A stretch of 64,000 nt of DNA, from assembly GCF_010500835.1 (NCBI RefSeq), contig NZ_JAAAMJ010000001.1, positions 868,001 to 932,000 on the forward strand, given 5' to 3'. This DNA comes from Aurantimonas aggregata. GTDB taxonomy: Bacteria > Pseudomonadota > Alphaproteobacteria > Rhizobiales > Rhizobiaceae. Position 1 is the stretch's first letter. Each line of letters opens with the position of its first letter. The position numbers were made by a program, and so were the translations under genes. Below, one piece after another: positions 10,295 to 18,531 of the stretch. The notes beneath the pieces were generated by a model. That model ran no database searches. It was not told where the DNA came from and worked only from the letters and a program-made list of their open reading frames with translations.

Positions 10295-10399
10295 GGTTGC
10301 AATCCTTTGGACAAACGGGTGACACGGGCAGCGGCCAACCTCACGGCAGCCGGAAGCTGCCGCCGAAATCGCGGGCTGCGTGAATTCATGGGATGCGAG

Positions 10400-10426
10400 G
10401 GCCGCCGGGCGGTAGCCGCGGCGGCC
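10400..10426 (-). promoter_or_regulatory. GC-rich hairpin between PCuAC and PepSY genes
   Basis: GGCCGCC (10400–10406) pairs with GGCGGCC (10420–10426), and an inner GCGG-TAG-CCGC pair extends the stem. It lies between the PCuAC stop and the PepSY start with no following T-run. It may be an attenuator or RNA-processing element that sets unequal expression of the two genes. Confidence 0.4.
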
Positions 10427-10439
10427 GGATCAGCCCGGC

Positions 10440-10991
10440 CTAGTGGCCGGCGTGGCCGTCATCCTGCGGCTCGACATCGACGGCCACGTCATCGGCCGGC
10501 ATGCTCGAGTGGTCCATCGCCGAATGATCCGGCTCGGGCGCGCCCATGGCTTCCACCGCAAGCTCGACCTCGACCGGCCCGGCCGTCTCGAACTCGAGCG
10601 TCAGCGGCACGCGGGCGCCATCCTGCAGCGGCTCCACCGGGTCGATCAGCATGAGGTGGTACCCGCCCGGGGCGAGCGCGACGGTTTCGCCGGCCGGAAT
10701 GTCCAGGCCATCCGTCACCTGGCGCATGCGCATGACCCCGTCGGTGACCTCGGTCGAATGGATCTCCACCGCCCGCGCCGCAGAGGTCGAGCCGCCAACG
10801 AGGCGGTCCGGCGTCTGGCCGTTGTTCTCGATGGAAAGATAGGCGCCAGCGACCTTCGCCTGCGGCGGCGTCGCGCGCGCCCAGGGATGGCCGATGTGGA
10901 TGTCGGCGACCTGGTAGTCGTGCGCGGTGACTGTGGTGGTGGCGAGGGCCGTCAGGGCAGCGCCGACGAGCAGCGACTTGAAAAACGACAT
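10440..10991 (-). CDS. Periplasmic copper chaperone PCu(A)C
   Basis: A 183-aa exported copper-binding protein that, in characterised relatives, delivers Cu(I) to the CuA site of cytochrome oxidase. A signal peptide (ending TVTA, before HDYQVADI) precedes the beta-sandwich. The copper ligands appear in VEIHSTE, MRMRQV and GGYHLMLI, the H–M–H–M pattern. After about residue 145 comes a further Met/His-rich tail (DHSAMDHSSM, ending DDGHAGH) that could bind more metal. It lies between the DUF2946 and PepSY genes, forming a probable copper-handling operon. Confidence 0.92.
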   Translation of the reverse strand: MSFFKSLLVGAALTALATTTVTAHDYQVADIHIGHPWARATPPQAKVAGAYLSIENNGQTPDRLVGGSTSAARAVEIHSTEVTDGVMRMRQVTDGLDIPAGETVALAPGGYHLMLIDPVEPLQDGARVPLTLEFETAGPVEVELAVEAMGAPEPDHSAMDHSSMPADDVAVDVEPQDDGHAGH

Positions 10992-11058
10992 GGGAATTCT
11001 CCAGATGAACGGGGATCACGGCCCTGCCGCGATAGGCGGCCGGCCGATGGATACGCTG

Positions 11059-11472
11059 TCAGATGGAGAAGGCTGGCGGTCCCGTGGGATCCGGGGCGAG
11101 CGCGAGGGTCGGCGAGACCCGGTCCGCGTCGCCCTCATCGGCCAAGATTGGGCTGGCGCCGGCAAGGAGCGAAAACGCCGCACCGAGCCCCTCTTCCGGG
11201 GCGAATTCGGCGAGGACGGCGGCGGTCGCCGAGCAGGCGATGCCGCAGGGGCAATCGAGGCAGATGCCGCCGGAGCGATCGCGATGCGGAGCCGGCGCGT
11301 CGGCGACGGCTTCGACCTGGAGACCGTGGCAGATCACCGGCGATGCCGCGGCGACCGACATGCCGCAGGTCATGCTGGAGAGGAAGGCCTGCAGCACCAG
11401 AAGCTGAATGGCCAACACGAGCGCGCCCGCTCCCGCCACCCTGTCTCCCAGTATGAGCCTGAAAATCCGCAT
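11059..11472 (-). CDS. DUF2946-like Cys-rich small membrane/exported protein
   Basis: A 137-aa protein with an N-terminal hydrophobic segment (residues about 11–32) and six Cys, four of them in a tight CLDCPCGIAC cluster near residue 70–80 and others in MTCGMS and VICHG. This matches the DUF2946 family, small proteins often coded with copper or TonB uptake genes. It is first in the leftward set with PCuAC (67 bp gap). The Cys cluster suggests metal binding, which is inferred. Function is not established. Confidence 0.7.
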   Translation of the reverse strand: MRIFRLILGDRVAGAGALVLAIQLLVLQAFLSSMTCGMSVAAASPVICHGLQVEAVADAPAPHRDRSGGICLDCPCGIACSATAAVLAEFAPEEGLGAAFSLLAGASPILADEGDADRVSPTLALAPDPTGPPAFSI

Positions 11473-11750
11473 CGCCTGATCTAGCGTGAAACCGCAGGGC
11501 TGTCATCCGGGGACGCGGGCATGGCGGCAACCCTGCCGGAGCACCGGCGGATCAGCCGCCGAGATGGCATCGCGAGCGATCGCCCACGACTTGGTCTCAG
11601 GCGGTTTTCAACCGATACGTCGGTAGTTTTTCGAGCGGTTCCGGCTATATCGAAAGACATAGTGCGAGCATCTGCCTTGGGGGCTGCGGTCACTGTCCGG
11701 GCAGCCGACGGGCTCGCCCTCCCAACACCGAAGGGTCAAGCACCGCGCCG

Positions 11751-13562
11751 ATGCTCGAATCGCTCTACGTCATTGTCCTTGTCTCGGCAGTCCTCATCCT
11801 GCTGGCAGCCTTCTCGAGCCTTCTCGCCTTTCGCTTCGGCGCTCCGCTGTTGCTGCTGTTCCTGTCGATCGGCCTGTTCGCCGGCGTCGACGGAATCGGC
11901 ATCGCCTTCGACAATGCCGGCCTGGCCTATTTCGTCGGTTCGCTGGCGCTGGCGATCATCCTGTTCGATTCCGGCTTCGGCACCTCGCTGGCGTCGTTCC
12001 GGCAAGCGGCCGTGCCGGCGATCGCGCTGGCCACCGTCGGCGTGCTGCTCACCGCCGTGCTGTTCGGCTTCGCCGCGTCATGGCTGCTCGGCCTGCCACT
12101 GCTCGAGGGCATGCTGCTCGGGGCGATCGTCGGCTCGACGGACGCAGCCGCGGTGTTCTTCCTGCTCCGCGTCGGTGGCATCGCCATTCGCGAGCGCGTG
12201 CGCTCACTGCTCGAGATCGAATCCGGGACCAACGACCCGATGGCGATCTTCCTCACCATCGCGCTCGTCGAGCTTCTGGCCAGCGGCGGGGGGCTGGAGG
12301 CACTGGGCGTCGACGTGGCGGTCGGCTTCCTGCAGCAGATGGGCCTCGGCATCATCTTCGGCTTCGCCGGCGGGTGGCTGATTCGGACGCTGGTCGCGAA
12401 GCTGGCGATCGACCGGGGACTCCTGCCGGTCTTCACCCTGGCGCTGGCGCTGCTGGTCTTCGGCGTCGCGGGCGCGCTGGGCGGCTCGGGATTCCTCGCC
12501 GTATACATCGCCGGCCTCTATGCGGCCAACAGCGGGCTGCGCCATGCCGCCAGCCTCAAGCGCTTCCAGGACGGGCTGACCTGGCTCTCGCAGATCGTCA
12601 TGTTCCTGATCCTCGGCCTTCTGGCGACGCCGTCGCAATTCGGCGAGATCCTGCTGCCAGCCGTGGCGCTCGCGGCGTTCCTGATCTTCGTCGCGCGCCC
12701 GATGGCCGTCTGGCTGTGTCTCCTGCCCTTCGACTTCCAGCGGCGCGAGACAGCCTTCATCTCCTGGGTGGGCCTGCGCGGCGCGGTGTCGATCCTGCTC
12801 GCCATCGTCCCGCTGATCGGCGGCCTCGACGACGCCCGGCTGTTCTTCAACGCCGCCTTCATCATCGTCCTCGCTTCGCTGCTGGTGCAGGGCTGGACGA
12901 TCGGCCTGCTGGCCCGCCGGCTGGGGCTGATCATCCCGCCGCGCATCGGCCCGGTCGAAAAGGTCGAGCTGGAACTGCCGGGCACCGCCAATCACGAGCT
13001 GCTGTCCTACCGCGTCGTCGCCGACAGCCCGGTCGCCCGCGGCGAGCGCGTGCCGCGCTGGGCCCGCCCGTCGCTGGTGGTCCGCGACGGCATCTCGATG
13101 CGCTACCAGTATGCCGGGCGGCTGCGCGCCGGCGACTACGTCTATCTGTTTATCTCGCCGCGTTATCCGCGGCTCCTCGACCGGCTGTTCGCCAGCCCCG
13201 CCCCGGTCGGCGCGGACGATGCCGAATTCTTCGGCGAGTTCTCGGTCGATCCCTCCTCCCCCGCCAGCGGGCTCGCCACCGCCTACGGCGTAAAGCTGAG
13301 CGACGAGGACAGGAACGTCACCATCTCGGACATGATGATCCGTCGTCTCGGCGGCCGCGCCGAATATGGCGACCGCGTCTCGGTGCGCCCGATCGAGCTG
13401 ATCGTCCGCGAGACCGGCCTCGACGGCGCCGTCGTCGCCGCGGGCCTGTCGCTGGAGCCGGAGGCCGGCCGCGGCAGCAAGATTCCGCTGTTCCTCAATC
13501 TGCGGGAGATCCTGACGGTGGGTCGGCGGCTGGTCTCGCGCGAAGCCGGCGACAAGCCGTAA
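11751..13562 (+). CDS. Potassium/proton antiporter, NhaP2/CvrA family (CPA1)
   Basis: A 603-aa inner-membrane antiporter. About 12 transmembrane helices fill residues 5–390, including the CPA signature (GSTDAAAVFFLL and IESGTNDPMA) with the transport Asp residues. The C-terminal 200 residues form a cytoplasmic TrkA_C-like domain (PGTANHELLSYRV…, RLRAGDYVYLF) and a CorC_HlyC-type tail, the NhaP2/CvrA layout. Relatives exchange K+ (or Na+) for H+ in pH and osmotic control. The gene is isolated from its neighbours, between the metal module and pgk. Confidence 0.9.
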   Translation: MLESLYVIVLVSAVLILLAAFSSLLAFRFGAPLLLLFLSIGLFAGVDGIGIAFDNAGLAYFVGSLALAIILFDSGFGTSLASFRQAAVPAIALATVGVLLTAVLFGFAASWLLGLPLLEGMLLGAIVGSTDAAAVFFLLRVGGIAIRERVRSLLEIESGTNDPMAIFLTIALVELLASGGGLEALGVDVAVGFLQQMGLGIIFGFAGGWLIRTLVAKLAIDRGLLPVFTLALALLVFGVAGALGGSGFLAVYIAGLYAANSGLRHAASLKRFQDGLTWLSQIVMFLILGLLATPSQFGEILLPAVALAAFLIFVARPMAVWLCLLPFDFQRRETAFISWVGLRGAVSILLAIVPLIGGLDDARLFFNAAFIIVLASLLVQGWTIGLLARRLGLIIPPRIGPVEKVELELPGTANHELLSYRVVADSPVARGERVPRWARPSLVVRDGISMRYQYAGRLRAGDYVYLFISPRYPRLLDRLFASPAPVGADDAEFFGEFSVDPSSPASGLATAYGVKLSDEDRNVTISDMMIRRLGGRAEYGDRVSVRPIELIVRETGLDGAVVAAGLSLEPEAGRGSKIPLFLNLREILTVGRRLVSREAGDKP

Positions 13563-13715
13563 CACCGCTGCCGCCGCGGTTTGCCAGCAAGGCGATTGCC
13601 CTTCGCCGATCTCTCGCGCTACATCGCCGCTGGGGCACGGTGAGGCGTCGGTCCGAGGGGCACCGGGACAGCGGCGAAAGCGCCGGCATTGCGGAAGCGA
13701 TGCTTGGCCGACGAC

Positions 13716-13734
13716 CCGTATCCCGCGGATACGG
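13716..13734 (+). promoter_or_regulatory. Perfect inverted repeat just upstream of pgk
   Basis: CCGTATCC-CGC-GGATACGG has 8-bp arms and a 3-nt spacer, ending 21 bp before the pgk ATG and next to its GAGGAGGAG ribosome site. Position suggests an operator or a 5'-leader hairpin controlling pgk. Confidence 0.45.
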
Positions 13735-13755
13735 TGACCCCGAGGAGGAGACGGC

Positions 13756-14949
13756 ATGACAGTATTCAAGACCCTCGACGACGTCGACGTCGCCGGCAAG
13801 CGCATCCTGCTGCGCGTCGACCTGAACGTCCCGATGCAGGACGGCGAGGTCGGCGACACGACGCGGATCGAACGCATCCTGCCGACGATCAGGGAACTCG
13901 TCGACAAGGGTGGCCGGGTCATCCTGCTGGCGCATTTCGGGCGCCCGAAGGGCAAGCCGAACCCGGAAATGTCGCTGGAGCCGCTGGCGCCGATCCTCTC
14001 CGACATGCTCGGCCAGCCGGTCGGTTTCTCCGACGACTGCGTCGGCCCCGTCGCGGAAGGCATCGTCGGTGCCCTTGAGGACGGCAACGTTGTCCTGATG
14101 GAGAACACCCGCTTCCATGCCGGCGAGGAGGCCAATGACGAGGACTTCGTCGCGCGCCTCGCTTCGCTGGGCGATATCTTCGTCAACGACGCCTTCTCGG
14201 CGGCGCATCGTGCCCATGCCTCGACCGAAGGCCTGGCGCGGCATCTGCCGTCCTATGCCGGGCGTACCATGCAGGCCGAACTGGAAGCCCTGGAGAAGGG
14301 TCTCGGCGATCCCGAACGCCCGGTCGTCGCGGTGGTCGGCGGCGCCAAGGTGTCGACCAAGATCGACCTCCTGCAGAACCTCGTTGGCCGCGTCGATGCG
14401 CTGGTCATCGGCGGCGGCATGGCCAACACTTTCCTCGCGGCGCAAGGCAAGGACGTCGGCAAGTCACTCTGCGAGCACGACCTCGCCGATACCGCGCACC
14501 GGATCCTCGCCGCAGCCAAGGAATCCGGCTGCGCCATCGTGCTGCCGGTCGATGCCGTCGTCGCCCGCGAGTTCAAGGCGGGCGCCGCCAGCGACATCGT
14601 GCCCGTGGACAACGTCCCGCATGATGCCATGATCCTCGATGCGGGTCCGGACTCGGTCGCGGCTGTGGCTGCCTGGCTCGACAAGGCGAAGACGCTGGTC
14701 TGGAACGGTCCGCTCGGCGCCTTCGAGATCCAGCCCTTCGACAAGGCGACCATGGCGGCGGCACGCCATGCGGCGGAACTGACGAAGTCGGGCAAGCTCG
14801 TTTCTGTCGCAGGCGGCGGTGACACGGTGGCCGCATTGAACCAGGCGGGCGTCGCGGATGACTTCACCTATGTCTCGACGGCCGGTGGCGCCTTCCTGGA
14901 ATGGATGGAGGGCAAGCCCCTCCCCGGCGTCGAGGTCCTGAAGGCCTGA
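13756..14949 (+). CDS. pgk: Phosphoglycerate kinase
   Basis: A 397-aa glycolytic enzyme transferring phosphate from 1,3-bisphosphoglycerate to ADP. The N-terminal substrate motif RVDLNVPM is near residue 20, followed by LAHFGRPKG and [10 protein letters not shown]. Nucleotide-binding GGAKVSTK and the C-terminal GGGDTVAA motif are intact. A GAGGAG ribosome site precedes the ATG. Its stop overlaps the ATG of the next gene (TGATG). It is separated from gap by 4.9 kb, whereas tkt–gap–pgk is usually contiguous in rhizobia. Confidence 0.97.
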   Translation: MTVFKTLDDVDVAGKRILLRVDLNVPMQDGEVGDTTRIERILPTIRELVDKGGRVILLAHFGRPKGKPNPEMSLEPLAPILSDMLGQPVGFSDDCVGPVAEGIVGALEDGNVVLMENTRFHAGEEANDEDFVARLASLGDIFVNDAFSAAHRAHASTEGLARHLPSYAGRTMQAELEALEKGLGDPERPVVAVVGGAKVSTKIDLLQNLVGRVDALVIGGGMANTFLAAQGKDVGKSLCEHDLADTAHRILAAAKESGCAIVLPVDAVVAREFKAGAASDIVPVDNVPHDAMILDAGPDSVAAVAAWLDKAKTLVWNGPLGAFEIQPFDKATMAAARHAAELTKSGKLVSVAGGGDTVAALNQAGVADDFTYVSTAGGAFLEWMEGKPLPGVEVLKA

Positions 14950-15782
14950 TGCCACCCGAATCATCGTTTTCCGGCGGACCGGCCAGTTGGGGCGAACTCG
15001 ACCCCGGCGGGCTCGCCGCCTCGTTCAAGACCGGCCTCATCTCCTGGCTGCTCCTGCCCGTCTATGTCTGGCAGGGCCTGGCCACGCGACGCCGGATCGA
15101 GCGGCTGCTGCCGCCGGTCGGCCCGCGCACCGGCTGCATCGGCACCGAGACGAAGGATGAGGCCGCGATCCGACTGCTGGTCCTCGGCGATTCCTCGGCG
15201 GCCGGGATCGGCGTCGAGCGAATGGAGGATAGCCTTGCGCCGAAGCTTGCGGAACGGCTCTATGCGCTGACCGGCCTCTCGGTGTTCTGGCGCACCGCCG
15301 GCGCCAACTCCGCCGTCTCGGCGGAGGTCCGCGACCATGTCGTGCCCAATCTCGCCCCCGAAGCCTTCACCCACATCGTCCTGATGATGGGCACCAACGA
15401 CGCCAAGAACTGGCATGGTGCCCGCAAGTTCAAGAAGAATTTCGGCAGCCTGCTCTATGCACTCCGGGCCAAATGGCCGGAGGCACGGATCGTCTGGTCG
15501 CCGCCGGTGGACCTGAAGCGCGTGCCGGCTTTGCCGCCGGCCCTCGCCTACGTTCTGGAGCTGCGCGCCCGCATCATCCGCCAGCGTGGCGCAAATCTCT
15601 GCGCCGAGCGCGGCATCGTCGTCTCCACCACGCTGCCGCGCGTCGAGCCGGCCGGCTTCGGCCCGGACGGCTTCCATGCCTCGGTGGCGGGCTATGCCTA
15701 CTACGCGGGTCACCTGGTGAACTACGTCCTCGGCGACCGGACGCGCTTCCACGACCCCGAAACGATGATGATCGACGGCTGA
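14949..15782 (+). CDS. SGNH/GDSL-type hydrolase
   Basis: A 277-aa SGNH-fold esterase/lipase-like protein. Block I is VLGDSSAAGIG (nucleophile Ser), Asn is in GANSAVSAEV, block III is MMGTNDAKN and block V is DGFHAS, giving Ser-Gly-Asn-His. A hydrophobic stretch (LISWLLLPVYVWQGL, residues about 30–45) may anchor it. The ATG overlaps the pgk stop by one base (TGATG), so translational coupling is likely. The natural substrate (acetylated glycan or lipid) is unknown. Confidence 0.87.
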   Translation: MPPESSFSGGPASWGELDPGGLAASFKTGLISWLLLPVYVWQGLATRRRIERLLPPVGPRTGCIGTETKDEAAIRLLVLGDSSAAGIGVERMEDSLAPKLAERLYALTGLSVFWRTAGANSAVSAEVRDHVVPNLAPEAFTHIVLMMGTNDAKNWHGARKFKKNFGSLLYALRAKWPEARIVWSPPVDLKRVPALPPALAYVLELRARIIRQRGANLCAERGIVVSTTLPRVEPAGFGPDGFHASVAGYAYYAGHLVNYVLGDRTRFHDPETMMIDG

Positions 15783-16046
15783 ACGGCGCTCAGGCGATCG
15801 AGGATGGGCACAGCGAGGCGCCACTCCGCGACGCTTCCGCCAGCGGATCTGCCCCCAGCCCGGGCCGGCGCGCGTCCGCAGCCGTCGAGGCCCGCATAGG
15901 GTTCGCGAGAACGCTTCGCACGATGGCGGCGCGCGTGCCTTCCGATGCCCCCTGGTGCTGGCATGGGCGCGCGCCAGGGCGTTGATCCGCGTGGCGGGTT
16001 CTCGTCGCTTGGGATAGGCTGCCGACACTGAAACCGGAGAGCCCCG

Positions 16047-16214
16047 ATGTTCGAGACCACCGCGCAGGACAGCTTCACCAAGCACAAGGACTCTCGCGGC
16101 GAATGGATGGTGAAGATCAATCGCAGCGGCCAGCTGCAGCCGCCGATCTTCTGCCGCGACGAGGCGCACGCCGACGCCGTGATCCGCGAGCAGGAAGAGA
16201 AGCATCGCGGCTGA
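16047..16214 (+). CDS. Small conserved-looking protein, 55 aa
   Basis: A short reading frame with a good GGAGAG ribosome site. The product begins MFETTAQDSFTKHKDSRGEW and ends REQEEKHRG: hydrophilic, charged, with one Cys (IFCRDEAHAD). No signal peptide or membrane segment. The start, codon use and spacing to the next small gene argue for a real gene. No family recognised and no function proposed. The 264 bp between the SGNH gene and this one show nothing else. Confidence 0.6.
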   Translation: MFETTAQDSFTKHKDSRGEWMVKINRSGQLQPPIFCRDEAHADAVIREQEEKHRG

Positions 16215-16272
16215 TCGCGAACGCCGAAGCGTCTCTTCGGACGCCCCGCTCGTTCTGTGCCAAAGCCCCCGG

Positions 16273-16305
16273 CCGAGCCGTTCGTGTCTTCACAGAACGG
16301 CTCGG
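16273..16305 (+). repeat. Inverted repeat between two small genes
   Basis: CCGAGCCGTTC (16273–16283) pairs with GAACGGCTCGG (16295–16305) around an 11-nt loop. There is no T-run. It sits after the first 55-aa gene and before the second, and may be a terminator-like or mRNA-stabilising hairpin. Confidence 0.55.
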
Positions 16306-16342
16306 GTAGTCCAAAGCGGGGCCTGAACCGAAAGGATAGCCC

Positions 16343-16510
16343 ATGGCCAGACAACCAAACTTCAATTTCGAACGCCAGGAACGCGATAAGGCGAAGGCCG
16401 CCAAGAAGGCCGCCAAGCTCGACGCCAAGAAGGCCGCCAAGGCCTCCGAGCAGCCGGAAACGGATGCCGGCTCCGAGTCGACCGACGCGACGGACTCGCC
16501 GCGCGACTGA
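16343..16510 (+). CDS. Small Lys/Ala-rich protein, 55 aa
   Basis: A 55-aa protein beginning MARQPNFNFERQERDKAKAA, then Lys/Ala repeats (KKAAKLDAKKAAK) and an acidic Ser/Thr/Asp tail. AAAGGA precedes the ATG. Proteins with this N-terminus and a charged helical repeat occur widely in rhizobia as unnamed small proteins; the basic helix could bind nucleic acid, which is conjecture. It is separated from the previous small gene by a hairpin. Confidence 0.7.
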   Translation: MARQPNFNFERQERDKAKAAKKAAKLDAKKAAKASEQPETDAGSESTDATDSPRD

Positions 16511-16629
16511 TCGCGCTTATTTATCACGGCGACGGAGCGGCCATGCCCGCTTCGGCCTGCCGGGATAGACCGATATCGCCGGACCGGCCGTAGCGCGCTG
16601 TCATGCCGCCCACGAACCCGAGGACAACG

Positions 16630-17061
16630 ATGTCTGCCAGATCCACTCTCTTCGCAGCCTTGGTCGCTGCCACCGCGCTGTCCGGCTGCGTCGAAAGCGG
16701 CGGCGGCTACTACGATGACGGCTATCGCGGCCCGGTCTACAACGACGGGTACCGCGGCCCGGCATACGGCGATCGCTATCGTGGGCCTGTGGTCGTCGAC
16801 CGCGCAAGGCCAGGGCCTCGGCGGGATTATTATCGCGATCGGCGGGAAGATCGACGCGAGACGTACAGGCGCGAGCGCCGCGACGACCGCGACGACCGTC
16901 GGCGAGACCGCCCGGTCGAGGTCGATCGGCCGCGGCCGGTCGAACAGCCGCCGCGCGTCGAGCGTCGTCGCGCCCCCAACACCGGGCTGGCGGCATGCGA
17001 CCTCTCCGACAGGGATTGCCGCATCAGCAGGTCAAGGGACGGGCGCGACCCCCGGTCCTGA
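16630..17061 (+). CDS. Arg/Asp-rich lipoprotein
   Basis: A 143-aa predicted lipoprotein: signal peptide with lipobox ALSGC (Cys about residue 20), then three Tyr/Gly repeats (DGYRGP, DGYRGP, DRYRGP). A long central tract is dominated by Arg and Asp (DRRE, ERRDDRDDRR). Two Cys occur near the end (AACDLSDRDCR). The start MSARST was chosen over 16603 because it gives the signal peptide and a GAGG site. Surface or envelope charge role possible; no family recognised. Confidence 0.68.
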   Translation: MSARSTLFAALVAATALSGCVESGGGYYDDGYRGPVYNDGYRGPAYGDRYRGPVVVDRARPGPRRDYYRDRREDRRETYRRERRDDRDDRRRDRPVEVDRPRPVEQPPRVERRRAPNTGLAACDLSDRDCRISRSRDGRDPRS

Positions 17062-17132
17062 CTGCGGCGCTGCCGCTCCGCCACATCATCGTCAGACTAA
17101 GATTGCACTTTCCTGGCAGAAGGGAGATCGCG

Positions 17133-17297
17133 ATGAGCGACGATTGGACATTCATCGGGCTGGGAATGGCGCTCGGCCTTGCGCTGGGTGCCCTGCTGGG
17201 CGCGCTGGCTTTCGACGATATTCCGGTGGGAATCGCCATAGGCCTCGCCCTGGGGGCGGGCCTCGGCAATGCCGTCGGCCGCCACCGCCAACGCTGA
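17133..17297 (+). CDS. Small glycine-zipper membrane protein, 54 aa
   Basis: A 54-aa hydrophobic protein starting MSDDWTFIGLGMALGLALG, with repeated Gly-x3-Gly steps in two membrane-spanning stretches and a basic end (RHRQR). A strong AGGGAGA ribosome site supports the start. Glycine-zipper peptides of this kind pack as oligomers in the membrane. Function unknown. Its stop is 27 bp from the end of the convergent exonuclease gene. Confidence 0.65.
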   Translation: MSDDWTFIGLGMALGLALGALLGALAFDDIPVGIAIGLALGAGLGNAVGRHRQR

Positions 17298-17324
17298 AGC
17301 CAGCGCGTTTCGACCGCTTCGGCG

Positions 17325-18350
17325 CTACTCTGCCTCGTCCTCGTAGCCGACGAGATGCAGCGGACGGGCGCGCAGCTGGCGCAGCTCGCACCAGCGGACC
17401 AGCGCCTCTTCCCGCCCGTGCGTGACCCAGACCTCCTGCGGCGCGATCTCGTCGATCGTCTGGGTCAGCTCGTCCCAGTCGCAATGGTCCGAGATGATCA
17501 GCGGCAGCTCGACGCCGCGCTGGCGAGCCCTCTGGCGCACCCGCATCCAGCCGGAGGCAAAGCACGACACCGGATCCGGGAAGCGCCGCGCCCACCGATC
17601 GGCGAACGCGGAGGGCGGGCCGACGACCACGGCGCCGGCGAAGTCGGCCTTGATCGTGCCGTCGCCGCTTTTGGCCTCGATCGTCGCCGGGCGCAGCTCG
17701 CCGAGGTCAATGCCCTCGGACTGATAGAAGTCGCAGAGCTTCTTCAGCGCACCGTGGATGTAGATCGGCTTGTCATAGCCGGCGTCGCGCAGGTGGCGGA
17801 TCACCCGCTGCGCCTTGCCGAGCGCATAGGCCCCGACCAGATGCGCCCGCTCGGGAAACTGCCGCAGCGAGGCGAGCAGCTTGGCGACTTCGTCGGCCGT
17901 CTCCGGATGGCGGAACACCGGCAGCGCGAAGGTCGCCTCGGTGATGAAGACGTCGCAGCGCACCGGCTCGAACGGCAGGCATGTCGGATCCGCCCGGCGC
18001 TTGTAGTCGCCCGAGGCGACGATCGTCAGGCCGTTGTGGCTGACCGCGATCTGGGCCGAGCCGAGGACGTGGCCGGCCGGGTGGAAGCTGACGTCGACGC
18101 CGTTGATCGTGATGGTCTCGCCGAGCGGCGCCTCCTGGCGCTCGACGCAGAAATCCTCGCCGTAGCGCAGCGCCATGATCGCCAGCGTCTGGCGCGTCGC
18201 CAGCACCTTCTCGCTGCCCGGCCGGGCATGATCGGCATGGCCGTGCGTGACGAGCGCCCGCGGCACCGGGCGCACCGGGTCGATGTAGAAGTCGCCGGGC
18301 GGACAGTAGAGGCCGGCCTCGGTCGGGCGCAGCAGGTCGTCGGGGCGCAT
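17325..18350 (-). CDS. Ligase-associated DNA exonuclease (metallo-beta-lactamase/beta-CASP type)
   Basis: A 341-aa cytoplasmic metallohydrolase of the family annotated as ligase-associated DNA exonuclease. Metal-binding THGHADHARPG lies near residue 35, then HPAGHVLGSAQI, a GDYKRR motif with metal Asp, and a C-terminal SDHCDWDEL / VTHGREEA part as in the SNM1/beta-CASP group. In many alphaproteobacteria this gene is next to an ATP-dependent ligase, with a helicase and PdeM nearby. Here its downstream side holds only a small convergent gene, while the helicase and PdeM genes are 3.5 kb and 9.6 kb away. Confidence 0.87.
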   Translation of the reverse strand: MRPDDLLRPTEAGLYCPPGDFYIDPVRPVPRALVTHGHADHARPGSEKVLATRQTLAIMALRYGEDFCVERQEAPLGETITINGVDVSFHPAGHVLGSAQIAVSHNGLTIVASGDYKRRADPTCLPFEPVRCDVFITEATFALPVFRHPETADEVAKLLASLRQFPERAHLVGAYALGKAQRVIRHLRDAGYDKPIYIHGALKKLCDFYQSEGIDLGELRPATIEAKSGDGTIKADFAGAVVVGPPSAFADRWARRFPDPVSCFASGWMRVRQRARQRGVELPLIISDHCDWDELTQTIDEIAPQEVWVTHGREEALVRWCELRQLRARPLHLVGYEDEAE

Positions 18351-18381
18351 GGGGTCCTTGGCGTATCGTGGAATATCCGGC

Positions 18382-18397
18382 CGGCTTAGTTAAGCCG
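18382..18397. promoter_or_regulatory. 16-bp palindrome in divergent promoter region
   Basis: CGGCTTA-GT-TAAGCCG is a perfect 7-bp-arm repeat, 32 bp from the exonuclease start and 135 bp from the YitT gene. It lies in the divergent intergenic region and could be an operator. The regulator is unknown. Confidence 0.35.
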
Positions 18398-18531
18398 AAA
18401 TTCCGCCGAGGCGACCCGCATCGGATTTCTTTCGCACTGCAACGGACTATGATCGCGGTCGAATCGCCGTCGTCCCCTCAGGATCGTCCCATGCCGCACT
18501 TCCTCCCAGCTTCGACCGGGGCGCTCTGACC

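Noticed and set aside
12204-14186. 660-codon open frame on the minus strand
   Set aside because: Runs across the antiporter–pgk junction antisense to two clear genes; no recognisable domain.
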